From NCBI GenBank assembly GCA_964648695.1, contig CAZYLH010000002.1, positions 1 through 64,000 on the forward strand: a stretch of 64,000 nucleotides of DNA, given 5' to 3'. Positions 1 to 7,755 of this stretch are shown here, piece by piece. The stretch comes from UBA4292 sp964648695. GTDB taxonomy: Bacteria > Bacillota > Clostridia > Lachnospirales > Lachnospiraceae. Every line of letters begins with the position of its first letter. Position 1 is the stretch's first letter. The notes below the pieces were generated by a model that saw only the letters and a list, made by a program, of their open reading frames with translations, ran no database searches and was not told the DNA's origin. Both the position numbers and the translations under genes were made by a program.

Positions 1-9
1 GGTGAAGAA

Positions 10-1287
10 ATGACAGGTGGCACAAGAAAACGTGGTTCTACATGGTATTATTACTTTGAGCTAGGAAGGGTTGATGGAAAACGCCAGCGGAAGGAAAAAG
101 GTGGGTTCAGAACCAAGAAGCAAGCGGAAGCTGCTCTGGCCCAGGCGATCAACGAATATAACAACGCCGGGGCAGTATTTGAGCCCTCTGGTATAACGGT
201 ATTTGACTATTTAGATCAATGGTATGAGCTATACTGCAAACCTAACCTGAAATATAATACGCAGGTTGGCTATCTGCGGATCATAGAAGGACATTTAAAG
301 CCTAAATTCGGAAGATACCGCCTGAAGGCCATAACTTCTGCCATATTACAGGAATATGCAAATGATCTGAAAATGAATGGCTTTTCCAAAAGCCACATTA
401 GCGGGATCCTCTCCGTGTTTGGAACTGCCATGGATTATGCGGTTGAACCGCTGCATTATTTGAACACCAACCCCATGCGCTATGTGAAATATCCCAAAGT
501 GGAAAAAGAGCCCCGTGAACGAATCGTTTTGACTTTGGAAGAGTGGCAGCGGATCATCGATCGCTTCCCCGCTGGTTCCCGGTTTCACATTCCCTTGATG
601 ATAGGCTTTTATACTGGCCTACGTATTTCAGAAGCCTTTGCCCTTACATGGGATGATATTGATTTTGAAAAGCGCACGATCACGGTTTCAAAGCAGGTCG
701 TAAAACGGAACTTTGGAGCTGATGTTCGGAAGGTGGTAGAACAGAAAGGGAAGCGGGAAATGAATGCTTCTTGGTACTTCACCACACCTAAAACCCTATC
801 TTCCAGGCGCACCGTACAATTTGGAGATACTCTTTATCAGGCATTAAGAGCAGCACAGATCGAACAGATCAAAAACGAATTGAATTATGGGGAATGTTAC
901 ACTGTTCACATCTTAAAAAAGGAATTGGACGAAAAGGGTAATGATATGTTCCGCATTGTACCCATCCAAAAATTTGTGGAAACGGAATATCCCCGTGTCC
1001 GTATGGTATGCACTGCGGAAAACGGAGATTATACTTCCACCGATTCCTTCAAATACTGTTCCCGGATCATCCACAAGGAGTTGCAGCTTGCTTTTGATTA
1101 TCATTCATTAAGACATACACACGCCACGCTTTTAATCGAGTCCGGCGCCGATGTGAAAGATGTTCAGGTAAGGTTAGGACACTCAAACATTCAAACTACG
1201 CTGCAAACCTATGTGCACGACACGGAAGTGATGGCAGCACGTTCCGTTGAACTATTTGAACAGGCAGCACGCTTTAAAATCTCATAG
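10..1287 (+). CDS. Tyrosine site-specific integrase
   Basis: A 425-residue phage/ICE-type integrase that would cut and rejoin element and chromosome att sites through a covalent phosphotyrosine. Residues about 1-55 look like the arm-binding N-terminal domain (Arg/Lys rich, aromatic), about 60-160 the SAM-like core-binding domain, and about 175-420 the catalytic domain. The catalytic set is complete: Arg205 in TGLRISE, His365 and Arg368 in HSLRH, His391 in LGHSN, Tyr401 in TYVHD. The ATG follows a GGTGAAG ribosome site at the very edge of the window. It reads toward the 3' end of rlmD, so the rest of the element should lie upstream of base 1. The family is certain; the kind of element (ICE, IME or prophage) cannot be told from here. 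Confidence 0.95.
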   Translation: MTGGTRKRGSTWYYYFELGRVDGKRQRKEKGGFRTKKQAEAALAQAINEYNNAGAVFEPSGITVFDYLDQWYELYCKPNLKYNTQVGYLRIIEGHLKPKFGRYRLKAITSAILQEYANDLKMNGFSKSHISGILSVFGTAMDYAVEPLHYLNTNPMRYVKYPKVEKEPRERIVLTLEEWQRIIDRFPAGSRFHIPLMIGFYTGLRISEAFALTWDDIDFEKRTITVSKQVVKRNFGADVRKVVEQKGKREMNASWYFTTPKTLSSRRTVQFGDTLYQALRAAQIEQIKNELNYGECYTVHILKKELDEKGNDMFRIVPIQKFVETEYPRVRMVCTAENGDYTSTDSFKYCSRIIHKELQLAFDYHSLRHTHATLLIESGADVKDVQVRLGHSNIQTTLQTYVHDTEVMAARSVELFEQAARFKIS

Positions 1288-1292
1288 ATCGC

Positions 1293-1342
1293 AAAAAACA
1301 GGACTGAAACTCCGAAAGTTCAACGGGGTCAGTCCTGTTTTT
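1293..1342. terminator. Bidirectional hairpin terminator after integrase
   Basis: The arms AAAAACAGGACTGA and TCAGTCCTGTTTTT pair perfectly around a loop of about 20 nt, with T runs usable on both strands. It closes the integrase transcript just after its stop codon. Confidence 0.8.
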
Positions 1343-1368
1343 ACATTTGAAGGCAGTTCTCAAAATTA

Positions 1369-1390
1369 GGGTGGCAAATGGGTGGCAAAT
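1369..1390 (+). repeat. Tandem 11-bp repeat, probable integrase arm sites
   Basis: GGGTGGCAAAT occurs twice back to back (1369-1379 and 1380-1390), followed by a partial third GGCAAA. Short direct repeats between an integrase gene and the chromosome joint are typical arm-type binding sites. The role is inferred from position. Confidence 0.5.
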
Positions 1391-1480
1391 GGCAAAATTT
1401 CATGCCAAAACACAGCGCAAACCCTTATTTTATAAGGATCAAACTGCACACCGTCTCCACATTCCCAGTCCCTGGAAACA
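1391..1480. other. Probable element/chromosome junction (att) at rlmD 3' end
   Basis: The stretch runs from the tandem repeat into the last codons of rlmD. Integrated elements commonly use the 3' end of rumA/rlmD-type genes and rebuild the end of the gene. The crossover core cannot be fixed because the other end of the element is outside the window. Confidence 0.35.
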
Positions 1481-2816
1481 TATCCACGCAGCTGATTTTC
1501 TCAATCCGATACCCTGCCGCACGCAGAGCAACCAGGTCTCTTGCAAGGCTGGTTGGCTTACAGGATATGTAGACAATCTTTTTAACCCCGTAGGCGATGA
1601 TTTTGGGAAGGGCCTTTGGGTGAATGCCATCCCTTGGTGGGTCGAGAATAATGATATCCGGCTTTTCGCTGATCTCGTCCAAAACTTTAAGCACATCCCC
1701 GGCGATAAACTCACAGTTTGTCAGGCCGTTTTTCTTAGCATTTTCCCTGGCGGCCTTTACCGCCTCCTCAACGATCTCAACTCCGATCACCTTTTTTGCC
1801 ACCGGTGCTGCGATCTGGGCGATGGTGCCGGTTCCGCTGTAGAGATCAAAAACCAGCTTATCCTTTGTCTCACCTATATAGTCGCGGGCGAGAGTGTATA
1901 AAACCTCCGCCCCCCGTGAATTGGTCTGAAAGAACGAGAAGGGGGTAATCTGAAACTCCAATCCGAGAAGTTTTTCTGTGATGACGTCCGTCCCGTAGAG
2001 GATATGGGTCTCATCGCTTTTTACCACATCGGCAAGGGAATTGTTTGTGATATGTAAAATGCCAGTGATGCTTCCCGTATACTTAAGAGAAGTAAGTCGC
2101 TCTGTCAACTCATAAAGCCTTAGATACTGGGTCAGTTCCTCATACGTCCGTCCCTCATCCGCTGTCACCAAAGCTACTAAAATCTGGCCTGTAAAGGCGC
2201 TTTTTCTCACTAAGAGATGGCGCAAGGTCCCGGTGTGCTGTTTTTTGTGGTAATGGGGCACCTCTAACTTTCTGTAAAAATCCAAAACAGCACCTAGGAT
2301 TTTTCTAAAATCCTCGTCCACAATCCGGCAGCCAGTTACATTTACGATGTCATATGTGCTGTTTCTTTTGTGCTGTCCTAAAGCGAGAGGCCCGTCCTTA
2401 AACTCATCCCCGAAGGAAAACTCCATCTTATTTCGATACCCCTCGCGGGTGGGACTTGGGAGAATATTTCCAAAGGTGTAGGGCTCTTTATAGACCTCAT
2501 CTATCAGCGCCTTCACCTGCTCGCGCTTAATTTCAAGCTCTTTTTCGTAGGGAAGACTCTGATAAAGGCATCCGCCGCATATATTAAAATGAGGGCAAAT
2601 CTCCTCCTTACAAAGCTCATCATCTGAGGGCGCAAGCACCTCTAAGAGTCCCGCCTCTATGCGTCCATGCCTCTTTTTTAGAACTCTTACTGATACGCTC
2701 TGCCCGGGAAGGGCATTTTTCACAATTATCTTTTCATCTTCATCCGTGTAAAAAATGCCTCTGTTGGGATATTCTATTTTACAGATCTTCCCGGTCAAAA
2801 TATCACCTTTTTTCAT
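1425..2816 (-). CDS. rlmD: 23S rRNA (uracil-5-)-methyltransferase, RlmD/RlmCD type
   Basis: SAM-dependent C5 methylation of uracil in 23S rRNA (U1939 in E. coli numbering; Gram-positive homologues often also modify U747). An N-terminal TRAM RNA-binding domain spans about residues 1-60. Iron-sulfur cysteines sit at 69, 74, 80 and 83, ending in the ICGGC motif. The Rossmann methyltransferase half has the SAM loop DLYSGTGT, DPPRDG, and the catalytic cysteine in SCKPTSLARD. The ATG at 2816 is preferred over the GTG at 2819 because AGAGG then has six-base spacing, giving 463 residues. Its 3' end adjoins the integrated element, but the normal C-terminal NVETVCSL block is present, so the protein seems intact. 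Confidence 0.93.
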   Translation of the reverse strand: MKKGDILTGKICKIEYPNRGIFYTDEDEKIIVKNALPGQSVSVRVLKKRHGRIEAGLLEVLAPSDDELCKEEICPHFNICGGCLYQSLPYEKELEIKREQVKALIDEVYKEPYTFGNILPSPTREGYRNKMEFSFGDEFKDGPLALGQHKRNSTYDIVNVTGCRIVDEDFRKILGAVLDFYRKLEVPHYHKKQHTGTLRHLLVRKSAFTGQILVALVTADEGRTYEELTQYLRLYELTERLTSLKYTGSITGILHITNNSLADVVKSDETHILYGTDVITEKLLGLEFQITPFSFFQTNSRGAEVLYTLARDYIGETKDKLVFDLYSGTGTIAQIAAPVAKKVIGVEIVEEAVKAARENAKKNGLTNCEFIAGDVLKVLDEISEKPDIIILDPPRDGIHPKALPKIIAYGVKKIVYISCKPTSLARDLVALRAAGYRIEKISCVDMFPGTGNVETVCSLILIK

Positions 2817-2838
2817 CACGCACCTCTTTAATCTAAAA

Positions 2839-2865
2839 CAGGGGCTTCCATTACGAAAGCCCCTG
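2839..2865 (-). terminator. Hairpin between the 69-aa gene and rlmD
   Basis: CAGGGGCTTTC pairs with GGAAGCCCCTG around a 5-nt loop, followed on the minus strand by TTTT. It follows the small membrane protein gene and precedes rlmD, so it ends or attenuates that transcript. Confidence 0.75.
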
Positions 2866-2910
2866 CCTATCTCACTATTACTCTAATACCAATTTTTTTG
2901 ACTATCCGCT

Positions 2911-3120
2911 TTACTCCTCGGTATCAGCAGCCTTTACGTCCTCTTCCTCATCGTCAAAGAAGTCGTCGTCAAAATCCTCGTCAAACTCATCATCAAAGTC
3001 ATCCAAATAGTCCGGTGTAAGGAATTTGTATACGCCATATGCGATAGCGCCGATCACAACAATGGCACCGATCAGTGCCAGCACCACATATAGTCCCTTG
3101 CTCTTTTCTTTGCTCTCCAT
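2911..3120 (-). CDS. Small single-span membrane protein with acidic tail
   Basis: 69 residues, not recognised as a named family. A short charged N-terminus is followed by one hydrophobic span at about 11-32 and then a tail of which roughly two thirds is Asp or Glu. A strong GGAGG precedes the ATG and a terminator follows, so it is a real gene with its own transcript. The Lys-rich N-terminus suggests an N-in topology with the acidic tail outside the membrane; this is inferred from charge only. The tail could bind cations or basic proteins. Function unknown. Confidence 0.75.
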   Translation of the reverse strand: MESKEKSKGLYVVLALIGAIVVIGAIAYGVYKFLTPDYLDDFDDEFDEDFDDDFFDDEEEDVKAADTEE

Positions 3121-3161
3121 AATAACCCTCCTTCATCTATGAGAGAAATATTCTTGCACAC

Positions 3162-3167
3162 ATTCTA
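3162..3167 (-). promoter_or_regulatory. Probable extended -10 for the 69-aa gene
   Basis: On the minus strand TGCTAGAAT is an extended -10 about 40 nt upstream of the ATG. No good -35 is visible. Confidence 0.5.
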
Positions 3168-3217
3168 GCACATTTTATTTTAAAATCCTAGTACTAATTT
3201 ATCCAAATTTCTAAATT

Positions 3218-5461
3218 TTACTCTAGTCTCAGCTTCGCAAATCCTGCCATCAACTTTCTTCTATCTCCGCTGTCAAAGTCAACCGTCACCACAAAATCCT
3301 TCGGCTGTTTTTCCACTTTTATGACAGTCCCAGAACCAAAGGTGGCATGTACAACCCTATCTCCCTCGCCGTAATCCAGATGGTCAAGCTTTAAGCTTGC
3401 CACATCCTTGCCAAAGCCGGGATTGGTGCCGGTGATACTGTATCTGCCAGATCTTTTTGTCCACTCTTTTGGCTCTCTGGTTTCCTTAAACTCTCTAAAG
3501 CCCTCTTTCATACCGCCGCCTTCGATTTCTATGTCCAAAAGGCCATCCGGTATCTCCTTTATAAAGCGAGATGGCTTGTGAAACCAGGTCTCGGCGTGGA
3601 TCATCCTCATTTTTGCGCCGGTGAGCGTTAGATGGTTCATCGCTCTGGTGATGCCCACATAAGCCAGTCTTCTCTCCTCCTCTATATCCTGTGGATTGTC
3701 GGAGTTTATTGCCATGCTGCTAGGAAAAAGCTCCTCCTCCATGCCGCACAGATAAACACGAGGAAACTCCAGCCCCTTTGCGCCGTGCAGCGTCATGAGG
3801 AGCACACGGTCGTCATTATCCTCAACACTGTCGATGTCAGCAATCAGCGCCACATCCTCCAAAAATCCGGCAAGCGTTGGTGCCTCGCCCATATCCTCAC
3901 ATTGCTTCTGATACTCCGCTGCTTTGCTCGTAAACTCCTGAAGGTTTTCCTTTTTCACATCAGCCTGCTCCGCGTCCAGCTTATCAAACTCCGCCTCGTA
4001 GTTGACATCACGGATAATCTCCTCTATCAGCTCGTCGATATCCATAAACTCGGCCTTTGCCCGAAGCACCCTTATCTGGTTGACAAATCCAGCTATCTTT
4101 GAAGCTGCCCGGGAGACAGAATGTATCTCATCCACCCTCATTAAAGCGTCCATAAGGCTGATACCCTCTTTTTCTGCAAACTCGGCAACATGCTCTAATG
4201 AGGTTACTCCGATACCCCTTTTGGGGACGTTTATGATGCGGCGCACCGCCAGATCATCCCGGCCGTTTGCGATAGTCTTTAGATATGCCAGTATATCCTT
4301 GATCTCCGCTCTCTGATAAAAGTTGACGCCCCCGACAATTTTATATGGGACATTTCTTAGAATGCACTCCTCCTCAAACGCTCTGGACTGCGCGTTGGTG
4401 CGGTATAAAATGGCTATGTCCTTATAGCTCTCACCGCGGCGCACGCGGCTTTCAAGGTCCGCTATAACCCCGCGCGCTTCCTGTCTGTTATCCTGATAAA
4501 GGTGATAGCTCACCCTCTCACCCTCGGGCTTATCAGACCACAGGCGCTTACTCTTTCGCCCCGTATTGTTCTTTATAATGGCGTTTGCAACTTCTAAGAT
4601 ATTCGGAGTGGAGCGGTAATTTTGCTCTAACTTTATCACCTTTGCCGCCGGAAAGTGCTTCTCAAAGCTTAGGATATTTCTGATATCTGCCCCGCGGAAT
4701 TTATAGATGGACTGATCATCATCTCCCACCACACAGAGGTTTGGATGATTTCCCGCCAGCTGGGCGATGAGCATAAACTGAACCGCGTTTGTGTCCTGAT
4801 ACTCATCCACATGTATATACTGAAAGCGCTTCTGATAATTCTCCAAAATCTCCGGAGCCTCCTTAAAAAGCTCCACCGTCTTTACCAAAAGATCATCAAA
4901 ATCAAGGGCGTTATTTTTCCTCAGCTCATTCTGATACTCATGGTAGACCATTGCCACCTTCTTTTCCCAAAATTCCGTGATAGTATTCTCATACTCTAAC
5001 GGTGAGATGAACTGGTTTTTACAGTCCGAGATCACTTTTAAAGCTGCCCTCTCCTTTATCTTCTTTGTGTCGATATCAAGCCGCTTCATAATGCCCTTGA
5101 TTAAGGTTCTCGCATCATCCGTGTCATAGATGGTAAAGCTGTTATCATATCCCAGTCTGTCAATATGGCGTCTTAAGATCCTCACGCACATTGAGTGAAA
5201 GGTTGACACCCAGATCTGAGCCGCATCTATACCACCGATGAGATTATCCACACGCTCCCTCATCTCACCCGCCGCCTTGTTGGTAAAGGTGATCGCCAGT
5301 ATATTATAGGGGTTTACTCCCTGTTCCTCGATTAGATAGGCAATCCTGTGAGTCAAAACTCTGGTCTTTCCAGAGCCAGCTCCCGCCAAAAGCAAAAGAG
5401 GGCCCTCCGTGCAAAAGACCCCCTCGCGCTGCTGAGGATTTAAGGAATCATAGATACTCAT
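3218..5461 (-). CDS. pcrA: ATP-dependent DNA helicase PcrA/UvrD
   Basis: A 747-residue superfamily 1A 3'-5' helicase for nucleotide excision repair, rolling-circle replication and clearing RecA or stalled polymerase. Helicase motifs appear in order: Walker A GAGSGKT at 27-33, DEYQDTN, GDDDQSIYKFRGA, EQNYRST, TLHGAKGLEF and EERRLAYVGITRA. The C-terminus ends in a small beta-rich, Tudor-like segment with DYGEGDRVVHATFGSGTV, as in Bacillus PcrA. Length is normal. The SPFH gene lies 37 nt upstream with no visible terminator, so the two are probably co-transcribed. Identification is secure. Confidence 0.97.
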   Translation of the reverse strand: MSIYDSLNPQQREGVFCTEGPLLLLAGAGSGKTRVLTHRIAYLIEEQGVNPYNILAITFTNKAAGEMRERVDNLIGGIDAAQIWVSTFHSMCVRILRRHIDRLGYDNSFTIYDTDDARTLIKGIMKRLDIDTKKIKERAALKVISDCKNQFISPLEYENTITEFWEKKVAMVYHEYQNELRKNNALDFDDLLVKTVELFKEAPEILENYQKRFQYIHVDEYQDTNAVQFMLIAQLAGNHPNLCVVGDDDQSIYKFRGADIRNILSFEKHFPAAKVIKLEQNYRSTPNILEVANAIIKNNTGRKSKRLWSDKPEGERVSYHLYQDNRQEARGVIADLESRVRRGESYKDIAILYRTNAQSRAFEEECILRNVPYKIVGGVNFYQRAEIKDILAYLKTIANGRDDLAVRRIINVPKRGIGVTSLEHVAEFAEKEGISLMDALMRVDEIHSVSRAASKIAGFVNQIRVLRAKAEFMDIDELIEEIIRDVNYEAEFDKLDAEQADVKKENLQEFTSKAAEYQKQCEDMGEAPTLAGFLEDVALIADIDSVEDNDDRVLLMTLHGAKGLEFPRVYLCGMEEELFPSSMAINSDNPQDIEEERRLAYVGITRAMNHLTLTGAKMRMIHAETWFHKPSRFIKEIPDGLLDIEIEGGGMKEGFREFKETREPKEWTKRSGRYSITGTNPGFGKDVASLKLDHLDYGEGDRVVHATFGSGTVIKVEKQPKDFVVTVDFDSGDRRKLMAGFAKLRLE

Positions 5462-5498
5462 AAATTATCATGCCTTCCTATTGTATTTTTAATAATTT

Positions 5499-6464
5499 TT
5501 AAACCAACTTATTTCCGCAGTTTCCGCAAAAACGCATTCCGTTCGTTGGATTGCCGCAGTTTGGACAGAAGTTCGGTACCTGTCCGTTCACCCCGCTGGC
5601 CTGGGATACGCCATCCGGCTTGGCATTCATCTGGTTTACCATGTTTGAGGCCATCTGCATTCCCATCATCATACCCGCCATCTGGGTCGCTGTGCTGGCT
5701 GCTGATCCGCCCTTGTCAAGATTATCCGCCATCTGCATCTGCGTATAGCGGTTTACATCGCCCACCATGGACTGAGCGGCAGCCCTCTTCTGAAGCTTTG
5801 CAACCTCCTCCGGATATGAGAAGCTCTGAACAGAGAAATCTGTCACGGTGATGCCGATATCACACAGCTCCGCGCCCAAATCATCCATGATACCCCTGCC
5901 AATCTCATCCGCATTGGCCTGAAGGTTAAACATATCCTTCCCTTCCGTAGATATCCAGCGCATCAAGAGCTGATCGAGCTTTGATACAACACGCTCCCTA
6001 ACATTCTCAACACTATAGCGTTGCTTTACTCCCGCTATCTTGTCAATCAGCGTGACATAATCTGAAACCTTAAAGCTAAAGGTTCCAAATGCTCTTATTG
6101 GCATTCCTCCGGGAAGTCCGGGCGCCGGAATATTTACGGCGTTCTTTGTCCCCCACTTTACGGTAAACTCCTTCGTGTTTACAAAGAGTACCTCTGCCCT
6201 CATTCCGCTGTTAAATCCAAAACGGAAACCCTTAAGAGTTGAGAGGAAAGGGATGATTTCAGATTCAATGTCAAAGCTGCCCTCATCTGAAAAAACTCCC
6301 TCTATTCTTCCGTTATACAAAAAAATGGCGTTCTGCCCGGGGCGAATGATCAAACGGCTTCCCCTTTTGATCTCATCATTTGCCCACTTCCAGAAGATCA
6401 TCTGATCACTAAATTCCTCATTCCACTCGACAACATTAGCAAACTGTCCGCTAAACAATCCCAT
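5499..6464 (-). CDS. SPFH-domain protein with C-terminal zinc ribbon (YdjI-like)
   Basis: 321 residues. The N-terminal two thirds match the cytosolic SPFH/'virion core protein' family (YdjI of B. subtilis). This is followed by a Met/Gln/Gly-rich linker at about 240-290 and a double CxxC zinc ribbon (CPNCGN and CGNCGN) at the C-terminus. There is no signal peptide or membrane span. Bacillus relatives sit at the membrane with phage-shock-type partners, but no PspA/LiaH gene is visible here. It has a near-consensus promoter with a palindrome just downstream, suggesting it is induced rather than constitutive. The exact role is unknown. Confidence 0.85.
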   Translation of the reverse strand: MGLFSGQFANVVEWNEEFSDQMIFWKWANDEIKRGSRLIIRPGQNAIFLYNGRIEGVFSDEGSFDIESEIIPFLSTLKGFRFGFNSGMRAEVLFVNTKEFTVKWGTKNAVNIPAPGLPGGMPIRAFGTFSFKVSDYVTLIDKIAGVKQRYSVENVRERVVSKLDQLLMRWISTEGKDMFNLQANADEIGRGIMDDLGAELCDIGITVTDFSVQSFSYPEEVAKLQKRAAAQSMVGDVNRYTQMQMADNLDKGGSAASTATQMAGMMMGMQMASNMVNQMNAKPDGVSQASGVNGQVPNFCPNCGNPTNGMRFCGNCGNKLV

Positions 6465-6513
6465 CGCCTATTCCTCCATTACATTAAGATTTTATCTGCA
6501 CCCTTCCACAAAT

Positions 6514-6533
6514 GTCACTCTTATGGAAGTGAC
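6514..6533. promoter_or_regulatory. Operator-like palindrome GTCACT-N8-AGTGAC
   Basis: Perfect 6-bp arms lie just downstream of the -10 of the SPFH gene promoter, at about the transcription start. A related TGTCAC forms the -35. This is a plausible repressor site; the regulator is unknown. Confidence 0.4.
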
Positions 6534-6537
6534 TTTC

Positions 6538-6566
6538 ATTATAACTTAATTTTTCCCATATGTCAC
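6538..6566 (-). promoter_or_regulatory. Sigma-A promoter of the SPFH gene
   Basis: On the minus strand GTGACA (6561-6566), a 17-nt spacer and TATAAT (6538-6543). The start would be about 70 nt upstream of the gene. Confidence 0.7.
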
Positions 6567-6716
6567 CGAAAAAACTCAGGTTTATAAAATTGTAAGCACC
6601 TTTACAAAATGCTTAGAAACTTTGCCGAAAAATTATAGACTTTTGTACTTTATTGTGTTAAAATTCAAGGAACTTTAGACATAAGTCTACTCTCAACAAA
6701 GAAAGGAAAATCCATT

Positions 6717-7022
6717 ATGAATAATAAAATCCATGTGCCAGAGGTAGATCAGCTTTTAGAGGCAATCCTCACTCTAAGTACCAAGGAGGAAGCATACGCC
6801 TTCTTTGAGGATATCTGCACCGTAAATGAGCTGTTAGCCATCGCCCAGCGCTATGCGGTGGCACGAATGCTAAGAGAAAAGAGAACCTACCAGGAAATCT
6901 CAGAGTCAACTGGAGCCTCCACAGCCACCATCAGCCGTGTAAACCGCAGCCTAAACTTTGGAAATGACGGCTACGACTTGACCTTTAGCCGCCTTGGAAT
7001 TAAGCCTTCCGAGGATGAGTAG
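6717..7022 (+). CDS. YerC/YecD family TrpR-like DNA-binding protein
   Basis: 101 residues of the Trp-repressor fold, YerC/YecD branch. The helix-turn-helix is visible around residues 58-80 (TYQEISESTGASTATISRVNR). GAAAGGAAAATCC precedes the ATG. In Firmicutes this protein is often encoded near pcrA, as here on the other side of the divergent SPFH gene. It is not tied to a trp operon. A weak promoter (TAGACT, 17 nt, TAAAAT) lies about 50 nt upstream, followed by a small TAGAC/GTCTA inverted repeat that might be an autoregulatory site. The target genes are unknown. Confidence 0.9.
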   Translation: MNNKIHVPEVDQLLEAILTLSTKEEAYAFFEDICTVNELLAIAQRYAVARMLREKRTYQEISESTGASTATISRVNRSLNFGNDGYDLTFSRLGIKPSEDE

Positions 7023-7028
7023 CTCTTA

Positions 7029-7658
7029 CTATTTTTCTCTATCCTTACCCGTCTCTGCCTGCTGCTCCTTTCTCATCTCGTCCACAATTTTTTCCATGAC
7101 CACCTTTTTCATGTAGATGTCAAAGCCCAGCAGGCAGAGATATGTAAACTTTCTAATATACTCTGTCTCTGCACTGCTCTCTTCCTCATCCTTCGGGAAC
7201 ACCTCGCATGCCGCCTTATATTTATTTATTATATCCTTAACATAGCTGCTGCGCTGCTTTCTGCAGAGTTCATAAACTTTTTCGTATATATCTTCCAGCT
7301 TTCTGCTTCCCTCGCTGTCAAAATAATACTCCTTTAACGGGGCAAGAAGCGTCTCGATATCTCCGATGGAGAGCAGCTTTTTATAGTAGTAAATCCAGGT
7401 GAGGATCAGCATGTGATCTTTAGAGTATTTCTTTTTGTCCGGAGAAGGCAAAAGGTCATTTTTCGCATAGTTATTGATCATGGTCTTAGTAAGGATCTTA
7501 TCATCCGGATAGCGCTTGCTGTTTTCCAGATGGCTTTCCATGAAGGTTATCACCTGATCCATGTAAAGATCTATATTTGGTATTGTACCAGGCTCAATGT
7601 AATCCAGCTTTCCAAGATGATCCAATATATCAACAAGCATCTCTCGCTCCGTCTTCAT
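7029..7658 (-). CDS. DUF1836 protein
   Basis: 209 residues of the DUF1836 family, common in Firmicutes and of unknown function. The helical, charged middle part with TKTMINNYAKNDLLP at about 75-90 resembles a MerR-like recognition segment, so DNA binding is plausible but unproven. No signal or membrane span. The ATG at 7658 is chosen because GGAGG lies eight bases upstream; an in-frame TTG at 7676 would put that ribosome site inside the gene. It is convergent with yerC (six bases between stops) and follows the phosphofructokinase gene on the same strand. Confidence 0.8.
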   Translation of the reverse strand: MKTEREMLVDILDHLGKLDYIEPGTIPNIDLYMDQVITFMESHLENSKRYPDDKILTKTMINNYAKNDLLPSPDKKKYSKDHMLILTWIYYYKKLLSIGDIETLLAPLKEYYFDSEGSRKLEDIYEKVYELCRKQRSSYVKDIINKYKAACEVFPKDEEESSAETEYIRKFTYLCLLGFDIYMKKVVMEKIVDEMRKEQQAETGKDREK

Positions 7659-7755
7659 GGCACGCCTCCTTCCCAAGTTTTTTCTAAATTATAATCTAAT
7701 TTTACACAGATGACAAGCTAAACTTCCCCCGGCTATTTTATCTGTCTGGCTTTCT

